IMG/VR virus record: IMGVR_UViG_3300044617_000796
Span: 1-64,000 of that record
Length of the DNA stretch: 64,000 nucleotides
Source of the DNA: a virus
Reading direction: 5' to 3' (one strand)
Under the pieces are notes generated by a model that saw only the letters and a program-made list of their open reading frames with translations, did not search any database and was not told the DNA's origin. The position numbers and the translations under genes were made by a program. This document shows, piece after piece, positions 58,048 through 63,702 of the stretch (position 1 is the stretch's first letter; each line of letters opens with the position of its first letter).

Positions 58048-58109
58048 TTGAATACACATTTTCTCTCAAATGCTATTGTAATTTGTGTCAAGGCAATCCC
58101 GCCGAGACA
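58048..58109 (+). promoter_or_regulatory. Cassette 1 promoter box B1 and leader hairpin
   Basis: TTGAATACACATTTT is followed by TGCTATTGT, a weak form of the extended -10. The leader hairpin TGTC..GGC / GCC..GACA (58086-58109) precedes the ribosome site AGAGG and the ATG at 58121. Confidence 0.6.
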
Positions 58110-58120
58110 GAGAGGACAGT

Positions 58121-58354
58121 ATGATTACTGAACACTGGACACGACAGAATGAGTTGCGTGAGCGTGAGCGCATGGCACTACGCTTGCTCAACCATATCCT
58201 GTCAATGACAATACCCGTTGAGGCTAATGACGATTGGTCTTGCGTCAAGTTCAACCTCAAATTAGAGGGCGGTTCCATTACCGTAATGACAGGCGCACAA
58301 TATCACCCGTCATGCAATATGTACGAGGTCATGGAATACGAGGTACAGCGATGA
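58121..58354 (+). CDS. Cassette 1 protein, unknown
   Basis: 77 residues from the ATG at 58121: a basic helix (RQNELRERERMALRLLNHIL) followed by a beta half (WSCVKFNLKLEGGSITVMTG). Two Cys. No family recognised. The stop overlaps the next ATG (ATGA). Confidence 0.55.
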   Translation: MITEHWTRQNELRERERMALRLLNHILSMTIPVEANDDWSCVKFNLKLEGGSITVMTGAQYHPSCNMYEVMEYEVQR

Positions 58355-58443
58355 AGTACCTACCACGCATTGGCTTCGGCATTGTGATTGGTTGCTTGGT
58401 TCTGATGATTGTTCAGACCATCGCCCACGCCTTTACAATGTGA
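58351..58443 (+). CDS. Cassette 1 tiny membrane peptide
   Basis: A 30-residue peptide (MKYLPRIGFGIVIGCLVLMI then VQTIAHAFTM), one membrane helix with a basic start. Translationally coupled to the preceding gene and directly followed by a terminator. Confidence 0.55.
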   Translation: MKYLPRIGFGIVIGCLVLMIVQTIAHAFTM

Positions 58444-58447
58444 GCCC

Positions 58448-58492
58448 GAACCCCGAATGCCTCCCCCCTGAGGCATTCGGGGTTCTTTTTTT
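58448..58492 (+). terminator. Cassette 1 terminator
   Basis: A perfect 16-base stem, GAACCCCGAATGCCTC against GAGGCATTCGGGGTTC, followed by a run of T. Confidence 0.9.
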
Positions 58493-58564
58493 GTCCCTGC
58501 ACCCGCCCTATCGCATGTCTGTTCCAATGAACTTTAATACACTCACAACACACATGCGATCGGG

Positions 58565-58603
58565 TGGTGGGCAAGGGCGCTTCAGCATTGCAATTGCACA
58601 CCA
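58565..58603 (+). ncRNA. Cassette hairpin H2
   Basis: TGGTGGGCAA pairs with TTGCACACCA except for one purine mismatch at the sixth position, and encloses GCTTCAGC. A truncated A box (TTTAATACAC) lies about 30 bases upstream. Confidence 0.6.
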
Positions 58604-58631
58604 ACTGTTGAGGATCAGAGCATGAACGAGA

Positions 58632-58693
58632 TTGAATACACATTTTTCCTCACATGGTATGTTTATTGTTATCGGAACACACCTAACCCCGAT
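58632..58693 (+). promoter_or_regulatory. Cassette 2 promoter box B2 and leader hairpin
   Basis: TTGAATACACATTTTT, spacer, TGGTATGTTTAT; then ATCGG / CCGAT leader hairpin (58671-58693) and AAAGGA before the ATG at 58709. Confidence 0.65.
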
Positions 58694-58708
58694 GAAAGGA
58701 CAAAGACC

Positions 58709-59017
58709 ATGAGTGAAAGAATATGTTCATATCATAGTTGGAACTACTTGTATGAAGTGCACCCAAGCGGTAAGTACTTCATTGCATACCAGTTCAGTTA
58801 CGACAATAAAGAGAGACAAGTTATTGCCGTAGTTGACCGCTATGTAACAGATGACAAGTGGGCTGCTATGCGTTGGTGCAGGGCACAGTATGACCTTGAG
58901 GTTGAACCTTGGGACAGAAGTGCTGAAGCCAACGAGATTAGGGAGAGTGCAAGGGTTGCCTTGCATGAACTCCACGAGTTGGAGAAAGAACAGGACAGGT
59001 ATCGTATCTACGGGTGA
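58709..59017 (+). CDS. Cassette 2 protein, unknown
   Basis: 102 residues (the frame is open further upstream but AAAGGA and the leader hairpin fix the start): a beta half (SGKYFIAYQFSYDNKERQVI) and a charged helical end (RVALHELHELEKEQDRYRIY). No family recognised. Followed by a GC-rich stem without a T run. Confidence 0.55.
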   Translation: MSERICSYHSWNYLYEVHPSGKYFIAYQFSYDNKERQVIAVVDRYVTDDKWAAMRWCRAQYDLEVEPWDRSAEANEIRESARVALHELHELEKEQDRYRIYG

Positions 59018-59022
59018 TACCA

Positions 59023-59049
59023 TCTCCCCTCGCCTTTGGGCGGGGGGAG
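59023..59049 (+). terminator. Cassette 2 terminator-like stem, no T run
   Basis: CTCCCCTCGCC and GGCGGGGGGAG form a stable stem but AACCCCG follows instead of T, so termination may be weak and cassette 3 partly co-transcribed. Confidence 0.5.
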
Positions 59050-59114
59050 AACCCCGACCTAATTGCGAACGATCATACATGTTTTTTAATACACATTCTC
59101 ACAAGAAAAAATCA

Positions 59115-59155
59115 TTGGTGTGCGGAGCTGCTTCAGCGAAAGATTTGTGCACCAA
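59115..59155 (+). ncRNA. Cassette hairpin H3
   Basis: TTGGTGTGC pairs with GTGCACCAA (two wobbles), enclosing GCTG-CTT-CAGC. The A box TTTAATACACATTCTCA begins at 59085. Confidence 0.6.
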
Positions 59156-59182
59156 CGAATAGGGCACATGCTCTCAACAGCG

Positions 59183-59248
59183 TTTAATACACATTTTTTA
59201 CAAGATGGTATGTTTATTTATGTCAAGGACACTCCCTAACACCTTGAC
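59183..59248 (+). promoter_or_regulatory. Cassette 3 promoter box B3 and leader hairpin
   Basis: TTTAATACACATTTTTT, spacer, TGGTATGTTTAT; then GTCAAGG / CCTTGAC (59222-59248) and GGGAGATAGCA before the ATG at 59261. Confidence 0.65.
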
Positions 59249-59260
59249 AGGGAGATAGCA

Positions 59261-59452
59261 ATGAAAAAGCGGACAGAAGTTAGTCCAAACCACCCAGTCG
59301 CAAGACTGACACTGGAACAACAATTCATGGTTGTTGCAGGCGCACTCAATCGTGCTACCCAGCAGGGCAACACGAAAGGCATTCAGGGCTTGGCAATGAT
59401 GCTCAAGGGTTACGAGGAAGCAATAGCCAAGAAGAACCAAGAAGCCAAGTAA
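59261..59452 (+). CDS. Cassette 3 protein, unknown
   Basis: A 63-residue helical protein (RLTLEQQFMVVAGALNRATQ ... AMMLKGYEEAIAKKNQEAK). No family recognised. Confidence 0.55.
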   Translation: MKKRTEVSPNHPVARLTLEQQFMVVAGALNRATQQGNTKGIQGLAMMLKGYEEAIAKKNQEAK

Positions 59453-59470
59453 TACCCTAATCCCCCCAGT

Positions 59471-59505
59471 CCCCTCAAGCCGAAAGGCTTGGGGGGATTT
59501 TTTTT
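59471..59505 (+). terminator. Cassette 3 terminator
   Basis: CCCCTCAAGCC, loop GAAA, GGCTTGGGGGG, then eight T. Confidence 0.9.
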
Positions 59506-59576
59506 GCCTAAACACCAGCGTTCTCACATGACCATACCCTTTATCTTTAATACACATTCTCATCACACAAGAACGG

Positions 59577-59615
59577 TGGTGTGCAAAGCTGCTTCAGCAA
59601 AAGATTTGTACGCCA
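59577..59615 (+). ncRNA. Cassette hairpin H4
   Basis: TGGTGTGCAAA pairs with TTTGTACGCCA over 11 positions (two wobbles), enclosing GCTG-CTT-CAGC. The upstream arm AACACCAGCGTTCT (59511-59524) can pair with GAACGGTGGTGT instead. The A box begins near 59546. Confidence 0.65.
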
Positions 59616-59643
59616 ACGAATGAGGTACACACTATCAACTCTC

Positions 59644-59704
59644 TTTAATACACATTTTCCATCAGATGGTATGGTTATCTTGTTCCTAGCAATCCCGCTA
59701 GGAC
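59644..59704 (+). promoter_or_regulatory. Cassette 4 promoter box B4 and leader hairpin
   Basis: TTTAATACACATTTTCC, spacer, TGGTATGGTTAT; then GTTCCTAGC / GCTAGGAC (59682-59704) and GGAGATAGCA before the ATG at 59720. Confidence 0.65.
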
Positions 59705-59719
59705 AGATTGGAGATAGCA

Positions 59720-59941
59720 ATGAAAATTATGGTTACTATCCAAACCCCGACTTGCCCCGAATGCGGGCATTGGGGCGAGATCCAAATGACCCGTGATGAA
59801 TGGGAGTTTGGCAAGACGGCTAGTTGGCAGGGCGAACTCATTCAGAATTGTTTCCCTACCCTTACCCCAGCCCAGCGTGAGCAACTCATGAATGGCTACC
59901 ATTCAGAGTGTTGGGATAAGATGTTTGCGAGTGCAGAATGA
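59720..59941 (+). CDS. Cassette 4 protein with zinc-binding pattern
   Basis: 73 residues: TPTCPECGHWGEI at the start and GYHSECWDKMF near the end supply Cys and His ligands for one zinc. The middle LIQNCFPTLTPAQREQLMNG resembles a small protein I recall from many actinophages (AFP-x-L-xx-xEREQL ... CWD). Function unknown. Overlaps the next gene by four bases. Confidence 0.65.
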   Translation: MKIMVTIQTPTCPECGHWGEIQMTRDEWEFGKTASWQGELIQNCFPTLTPAQREQLMNGYHSECWDKMFASAE

Positions 59942-60177
59942 GCCCGCAATTACTGGAGACTATCCTCCACGCCGTAGCAGACCTACGGATACCCAAGACT
60001 GACGGGGTAATCATTGAGGCTCTCAAGATACCCCGTGAGATATTCCAGCAAGACGGTGTAGAGTGCCGTAAATACAAGCGGAGTGTTGAGCATCAGATAC
60101 GCACTCACCCCGCTATCAAGCCAGTACTTGTCTGGTGGACAGTACACGGTGACTGCTACTTGACAAGAGCAGACTGA
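59938..60177 (+). CDS. Cassette 4 second protein, unknown
   Basis: 79 residues coupled to the previous gene by ATGA: helical start (LLETILHAVADLRIP), then a possible helix-turn-helix (TDGVIIEALKIPREIFQQDG) and a beta end (PVLVWWTVHGDCYLT). No family recognised. Confidence 0.5.
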   Translation: MSPQLLETILHAVADLRIPKTDGVIIEALKIPREIFQQDGVECRKYKRSVEHQIRTHPAIKPVLVWWTVHGDCYLTRAD

Positions 60178-60182
60178 AACTT

Positions 60183-60216
60183 CCCCCTCGTGCCTTCGGG
60201 TGCGAGGGGGTTTTTT
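60183..60216 (+). terminator. Cassette 4 terminator
   Basis: CCCCCTCG and CGAGGGGG stem with a GCCTTCGGGT-like apex, then TTTTTT. Confidence 0.9.
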
Positions 60217-60289
60217 CATGTCCAACACCAGTCTTTCCGTATGCCATTGCCCATTGTCTTGAATACACATTCTCATACGAAAAAAAGAA

Positions 60290-60328
60290 TGGTGTACGGA
60301 GCTGCTTCAGCAAAAGCTTTGTGCACCA
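60290..60328 (+). ncRNA. Cassette hairpin H5
   Basis: TGGTGTACGGAGC pairs with GCTTTGTGCACCA over 13 positions, several as G-T wobbles, enclosing TGC-TTCA-GCA. The upstream arm AACACCAGTCTTTCC (60224-60238) is a rival partner of GAAAAAAAGAATGGTGT. Confidence 0.65.
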
Positions 60329-60356
60329 GCCGAAGGGGTACACACTCTCAACTACA

Positions 60357-60423
60357 TTGAATACACATTTTTCATGATATGTTATGTTTATTCATGTCAG
60401 CGATTATCCTAACCCCGCTGGCA
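60357..60423 (+). promoter_or_regulatory. Cassette 5 promoter box B5 and leader hairpin
   Basis: TTGAATACACATTTTT, spacer, TGTTATGTTTAT; then TGTCAGC / GCTGGCA (60395-60423) and AAGGAGAAAGCAA before the ATG at 60436. Confidence 0.65.
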
Positions 60424-60435
60424 AGGAGAAAGCAA

Positions 60436-60693
60436 ATGAAACGAGTACCTAAAGGCTCTGTCAAGGTAATGAAGCGTGGGCGCAGTAAGTTCCATGACCC
60501 GTACCTTGCCAAGTGCGTCAAGGCAGTAAGCAACACTTATGATATTGTTGCAACACAAAGGGCAGTACCGAACACGATAGCCAACAAAAACCGTGTTCGT
60601 TCCCGCATTATGAGCCTTGCAGGAAACAAAAAACTTGGCGTGAATTGGTACGCTGAGGGCAAACTTGTAGTGCCAGTAATCACCAAGAAATAA
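60436..60693 (+). CDS. Cassette 5 protein, basic, unknown
   Basis: An 85-residue strongly basic protein (MKRVPKGSVKVMKRGRSKFH ... NKNRVRSRIMSLAGNKKLG) that could bind nucleic acid. No family recognised. Confidence 0.55.
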   Translation: MKRVPKGSVKVMKRGRSKFHDPYLAKCVKAVSNTYDIVATQRAVPNTIANKNRVRSRIMSLAGNKKLGVNWYAEGKLVVPVITKK

Positions 60694-60710
60694 GGTCGCT
60701 TCTCCAGCGA

Positions 60711-60743
60711 ACCCCCAAGCCTACGGGCTTGGGGGTTTTTTTT
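60711..60743 (+). terminator. Cassette 5 terminator
   Basis: ACCCCCAAGCC, loop TACG, GGCTTGGGGGT, then a T run. Confidence 0.9.
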
Positions 60744-60814
60744 GTGCCTGAACGCCAGCGCCATAGCAAAGTCATAACCAGTTGGTTGAGCACATGTTCT
60801 CTCTCTTGATATGT

Positions 60815-60859
60815 CGTTGGCGTGCGGATTGGGTTTACCAAACAATTTGAACGACAACG
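60815..60859 (+). ncRNA. Cassette hairpin H6
   Basis: CGTTG/CAACG, CGT/ACG and GATTG/CAATT helices, capped by GG-TTTA-CC. The cap is GC-TTTA-GC in H7 and H8, a compensated change. The A box is degenerate here. Confidence 0.6.
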
Positions 60860-60884
60860 AAAAGGGTACAGGGTCTCAACGGCA

Positions 60885-60950
60885 TTGAATACACATTTTT
60901 GATGACATGGTATGTTTATAGATGTCAAGGACATTCCATACCCCCTTGAC
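60885..60950 (+). promoter_or_regulatory. Cassette 6 promoter box B6 and leader hairpin
   Basis: TTGAATACACATTTTT, spacer, TGGTATGTTTAT; then GTCAAGG / CCTTGAC (60924-60950) and AAGGAGATAGCA before the ATG at 60963. Confidence 0.65.
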
Positions 60951-60962
60951 AAGGAGATAGCA

Positions 60963-61229
60963 ATGACACACCTACCCGAACACCCAAGAGCACTCACGAT
61001 TGCTCATGAGGATGTTGTCAAAGTTGCCTTGCAACTGAAAGACAACCTCATCACCAGAGGCGAGATGAATGCTCAGATGCTCAGCATTGTGGTTGGCATG
61101 AAAGTTGCCCTGCGCCAAGAGTTCATTGGCGAAGTGCAGGACAAGTTGAGCGACATTGAGCAACTGTTCACAGATGTTCAAGGCTCAATTGAGGAAATGG
61201 ATTACCTCACACTCTTCCAACCAGAGTGA
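60963..61229 (+). CDS. Cassette 6 protein, unknown
   Basis: An 88-residue acidic helical protein (MTHLPEHPRALTIAHEDVVK ... DKLSDIEQLFTDVQGSIEEM). No family recognised. Confidence 0.55.
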   Translation: MTHLPEHPRALTIAHEDVVKVALQLKDNLITRGEMNAQMLSIVVGMKVALRQEFIGEVQDKLSDIEQLFTDVQGSIEEMDYLTLFQPE

Positions 61230-61244
61230 TTGTTCCTTCCCCCG

Positions 61245-61279
61245 CTCCCCTCGCCTTCGGGCGGGGGGAGTTTTTTTTT
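61245..61279 (+). terminator. Cassette 6 terminator
   Basis: CTCCCCTCGCC, loop TTCG, GGCGGGGGGAG, then nine T. The stem is almost that of cassette 2, which lacks the T run. Confidence 0.9.
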
Positions 61280-61349
61280 GCCTGAACTCCAACTTTTCCC
61301 ATATGCCATGTCTCTTTGCTTGAGTACACATTCTCACACTGGAAAAAAA

Positions 61350-61392
61350 GCTGGTGGGCGGATCTGCTTTAGCAAAAGATTTGCACTCCAGC
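61350..61392 (+). ncRNA. Cassette hairpin H7
   Basis: GCTGG/CCAGC, GC/GC and GGATCT/AGATTT helices with two mismatches, enclosing GC-TTTA-GC. The A box TTGAGTACACATTCTCA begins at 61320; the upstream arm CTCCAACTTTTC is a rival partner of GAAAAAAAGCTGG. Confidence 0.6.
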
Positions 61393-61418
61393 CAATGAGG
61401 AAGCGAAACGAAACCAGG

Positions 61419-61497
61419 TTGAATACATATTTTTAGCGTAATGCTATATTTATCTCATGCCAAAGCGATTAGGCTGAGGCAACACACTGCGGTGTGT
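61419..61497 (+). promoter_or_regulatory. Cassette 7 promoter box B7 and leader hairpin
   Basis: TTGAATACATATTTTT, spacer, TGCTATATTTAT; then an ACACAC / GTGTGT leader hairpin (61482-61497) and AAGGAGATAAGCA before the ATG at 61517. Confidence 0.65.
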
Positions 61498-61516
61498 ATA
61501 ACCAAGGAGATAAGCA

Positions 61517-61828
61517 ATGCCAAAGGTAAACCTAAGCGACCTCAAAGGTCAGTTATCATCTCGTGGGCGAGCCCCGTATGACAACCCTGAACTTGAGGCT
61601 GAAATCAAGAGCCTTGACCCAGCCATTGATGGTGATGCAACCATCTATGAGGGCAGTCAAGGAGACCCATCAAGCGAGGACTACACGAACCACAAAGCAA
61701 TGTGGCGTGGGCGTGCCGAGACAATTGCCGACAAGAACGGCATTGCCATCAGCGTGCAGTGGCTCACCACTGGTCAGATGGTTATCTCGCTTGCCAAGCC
61801 TGCAAAGGGCAAGAGCAAGCGCAAGTAA
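61517..61828 (+). CDS. Cassette 7 protein, paralogue of cassette 8
   Basis: 103 residues (MPKVNLSDLKGQLSSRGRAP ... EDYTNHKAMWRGRAETIADK ... SLAKPAKGKSKRK). About half of the positions match the cassette 8 product, so the two arose by duplication. N-terminal helix, acidic middle, basic end; the R/K-rich C-terminus may bind nucleic acid or DNA-bound partners. No family recognised. Confidence 0.65.
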   Translation: MPKVNLSDLKGQLSSRGRAPYDNPELEAEIKSLDPAIDGDATIYEGSQGDPSSEDYTNHKAMWRGRAETIADKNGIAISVQWLTTGQMVISLAKPAKGKSKRK

Positions 61829-61851
61829 CCGCATCTCCTGCGGTTAGTATA

Positions 61852-61885
61852 GAACCCCCGTACTTCGGTACGGGGGTTCTTTTTT
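61852..61885 (+). terminator. Cassette 7 terminator
   Basis: GAACCCCCGTAC, loop TTCG, GTACGGGGGTTC, then six T. A smaller ACCGCA/TGCGGT hairpin lies just before. Confidence 0.92.
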
Positions 61886-61925
61886 GCTGGCGTTCATCCC
61901 GTGCTGAAGCACAATGAACGCCAGC
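61886..61925 (+). ncRNA. Post-terminator hairpin of cassette 7-8 spacer
   Basis: GCTGGCGTTCAT pairs perfectly with ATGAACGCCAGC, with an inner GTGCT/AGCAC hairpin. The same structure recurs at 62511-62550 with compensated changes (GCG/CGC to GTG/CAC). Confidence 0.6.
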
Positions 61926-61981
61926 TTTGCGACACATGCCATTCTCTCATTTTTAGTACAGATTCTCAATCCCATTCCCTG

Positions 61982-62024
61982 GCGGGCGTGCGATTGCGCT
62001 TTAGCGATGCAATTGCACACCCGC
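61982..62024 (+). ncRNA. Cassette hairpin H8
   Basis: GCGGG/CCCGC, one C-A mismatch, GTGC/GCAC and GATTGC/GCAATT helices, capped by GC-TTTA-GC. It is the best formed of the set. Confidence 0.65.
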
Positions 62025-62050
62025 TGTTGGGGTACCAATACGAAACCGAA

Positions 62051-62129
62051 TTGAATACATATTTTCACCATAATGGTATGTTTATTTATGTCAAAGGCAA
62101 TACCGCCGAGACACACTCATACCGAGTGT
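62051..62129 (+). promoter_or_regulatory. Cassette 8 promoter box B8 and two leader hairpins
   Basis: TTGAATACATATTTT, spacer, TGGTATGTTTAT; then TGTC..GGC / GCC..GACA (62089-62113, as in cassette 1) and ACACTC / GAGTGT (62113-62129), then GGGAG before the ATG at 62149. Confidence 0.65.
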
Positions 62130-62148
62130 TGAACATGGGAGAATACCT

Positions 62149-62454
62149 ATGGCAAAGATAAACCTCAATGACTTGCAAGGCATGCTGTCCAAGCGTGGGC
62201 GTGAGGCGTTCCACGATGAGACACTACAAGCCGAGATTGTTAGCCTTGACCCAAAGGTTGAGGGTGACGCATTCATTTGGGATGACGCACAGGGTAATCC
62301 AAACGATGAGGATTACACAAACCACAAGGCTAAGTATCGTGGTCGTGTTGAAACCATTGCAGAGCGCAACAATGTCGCTGTGTCCGTTCAATGGACTACA
62401 GACGGGCGTTGCGTAGTCTCACTCGCCAAGCCTGCCAAAGGCAAGCGCAAGTAA
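62149..62454 (+). CDS. Cassette 8 protein, paralogue of cassette 7
   Basis: 101 residues (MAKINLNDLQGMLSKRGREA ... EDYTNHKAKYRGRVETIAER ... SLAKPAKGKRK). Sequence plan and spacing of conserved residues match cassette 7. The hairpins and terminators also match, so the whole cassette was copied, not just the gene. Confidence 0.65.
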   Translation: MAKINLNDLQGMLSKRGREAFHDETLQAEIVSLDPKVEGDAFIWDDAQGNPNDEDYTNHKAKYRGRVETIAERNNVAVSVQWTTDGRCVVSLAKPAKGKRK

Positions 62455-62476
62455 CCCTTACCCCGTAAGGCGTGTA

Positions 62477-62510
62477 GAAGCCCCGTACTTCGGTACGGGG
62501 CTTCTTTTTT
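62477..62510 (+). terminator. Cassette 8 terminator
   Basis: GAAGCCCCGTAC, loop TTCG, GTACGGGGCTTC, then six T. Differs from the cassette 7 terminator by paired changes in both arms. Confidence 0.92.
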
Positions 62511-62550
62511 GCTGGTGTTCATCCCGTGCTAAAGCACAATGAACACCAGT
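62511..62550 (+). ncRNA. Post-terminator hairpin after cassette 8
   Basis: GCTGGTGTTCAT pairs with ATGAACACCAGT, with inner GTGCT/AGCAC. Compensated copy of the element at 61886-61925. Confidence 0.6.
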
Positions 62551-62606
62551 TATCAGAAGGCTTATCGTTACCATTTTTAATATACATATTCCTAATCATA
62601 AAGATG

Positions 62607-62649
62607 GCGGGTGTCCCAAAAAGAAATGCATTTGTTTTTGTACACCCGC
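62607..62649 (+). ncRNA. Cassette hairpin H9 of a decayed cassette
   Basis: GCGGGTGT pairs with ACACCCGC and an inner CAAAAA/TTTTTG helix surrounds AAATGCATTT. The helices are kept although the inner sequence differs completely from H1-H8. A degenerate A box lies at about 62576, and a degenerate B box with no real gene follows. Confidence 0.55.
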
Positions 62650-63330
62650 AAAATATAATTAATTTATCGCTTAACTTTATTACATATTTCTAATCATAAC
62701 TATAAGATTACATATGGCTTTCAAAATGTATTCCAAAATCTCATAGATAAATACTTATCTAAGGGAGGAAGGTAAAAGTTTACGCACATTTTATTTTTGT
62801 TAATCAAATGGGCTGGGAAAGACTTAGCCTGTCTCTCTACCTATCGCCTCAGATTACATCAGTGTAATCAAACACTTATACTATTCCTAAATCTATGCAT
62901 CAACCCGTCATTATTCTGGGTCATCAATCGGTTATAGTATTACGCCCCTATATAGTCTAAAAGAGGGGGAATATGTTTGTATTATTCTTATAGATACCCA
63001 GTAATAGGGTATTTACATAGGGGAATCTAAATAGATCTCAATATCTGAGCTTTTTTGCCCAATTGTTGACCATTTTGGTAGTATTTCTATTAAAAATATT
63101 ATTAATTAGTGAAAAAAAGACAAAAAAAACACCCAAAAATAAGCTTATTTTAAGCCTATAAATGGGTGTTTTCCTTATGTACTATGTGATATATCAGCTA
63201 TATATTATTGATACATCTATGATATGCCTATGATATGAACTCCTGCTATATAGAATATATCTTATACATATTGGAGCGTGTCTCTCTCATACGCTAATGG
63301 TTTTTGACACTTATTTTCTATCAATTCAAA
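62650..63330. other. AT-rich non-coding region between converging gene blocks
   Basis: No reading frame with a ribosome site was found in these 680 bases. The region holds several inverted repeats: AGATAA/TTATCT near 62744-62759, GATTACA/TGTAATC near 62851-62868 and ACCC/GGGT pairs. There is also a run of related ATGATATG-type words near 63180-63260. The left part keeps the remains of a ninth cassette. It could be an origin, a genome end or a recombination site; nothing seen decides. Confidence 0.4.
63118..63170 (-). terminator. Terminator of the right-hand minus-strand operon
   Basis: AACACCCA (63128-63135) pairs with TGGGTGTT (63163-63170), with an inner AAAATAAGCTTATTTT palindrome. On the minus strand a run of eight T follows. 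It lies about 160 bases beyond the stop at 63331. Confidence 0.8.
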
Positions 63331-63702
63331 TTAGTTAGAAGTATCTTTATATCTAAATGGAATCACATTATCTGGAAGTTCTGGTTTCCAGTCTGCTGTA
63401 TCATGTCTATGAGGATAGTCTTCACTATCTTCATTCTTTAATCTATTACCATAGGCTGGATGATTGTCTAATATCTCATCAATATCATCAGCCCGCCTTT
63501 TAAAATACTCTTTCATATACCCTAGGGATATGAGAGACATTTCAATTTCAGCTAATCTATTGATATCATCAGTCTCTGGCTTTAGTCTTTCCATAAAGTC
63601 TAGGATATTCTCTACCCCAATCTTTAAAGCAAAGACTTCCATCCAAGAACCCCAATATTCATTTGGTTCATTATCGTCATGGAAATTGTTTTTGTTAGAC
63701 AT
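63331..63702 (-). CDS. Unknown acidic protein
   Basis: A 123-residue protein (WGSWMEVFALKIGVENILDF, YFKRRADDIDEILDNHPAYG) of helical, acidic character. Overlaps its upstream neighbour by eight bases. No family recognised. Confidence 0.5.
   Translation of the reverse strand: MSNKNNFHDDNEPNEYWGSWMEVFALKIGVENILDFMERLKPETDDINRLAEIEMSLISLGYMKEYFKRRADDIDEILDNHPAYGNRLKNEDSEDYPHRHDTADWKPELPDNVIPFRYKDTSN

Noticed and set aside
57810-58091. 93-codon minus-strand frame over the small RNA and first spacer
   Set aside because: It runs antisense through a terminator and a structured element and has no ribosome site.
57976-62649. Spacer repeats of the cassette region as a CRISPR array
   Set aside because: Unit spacing is irregular and large, genes lie between copies, repeats covary rather than being identical, and there are no cas genes.
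62797-62940. TTG-started frame of about 47 codons after AGGAAGG in the non-coding region
   Set aside because: Distance between the purine-rich site and the TTG is too long and the peptide has no recognisable character.
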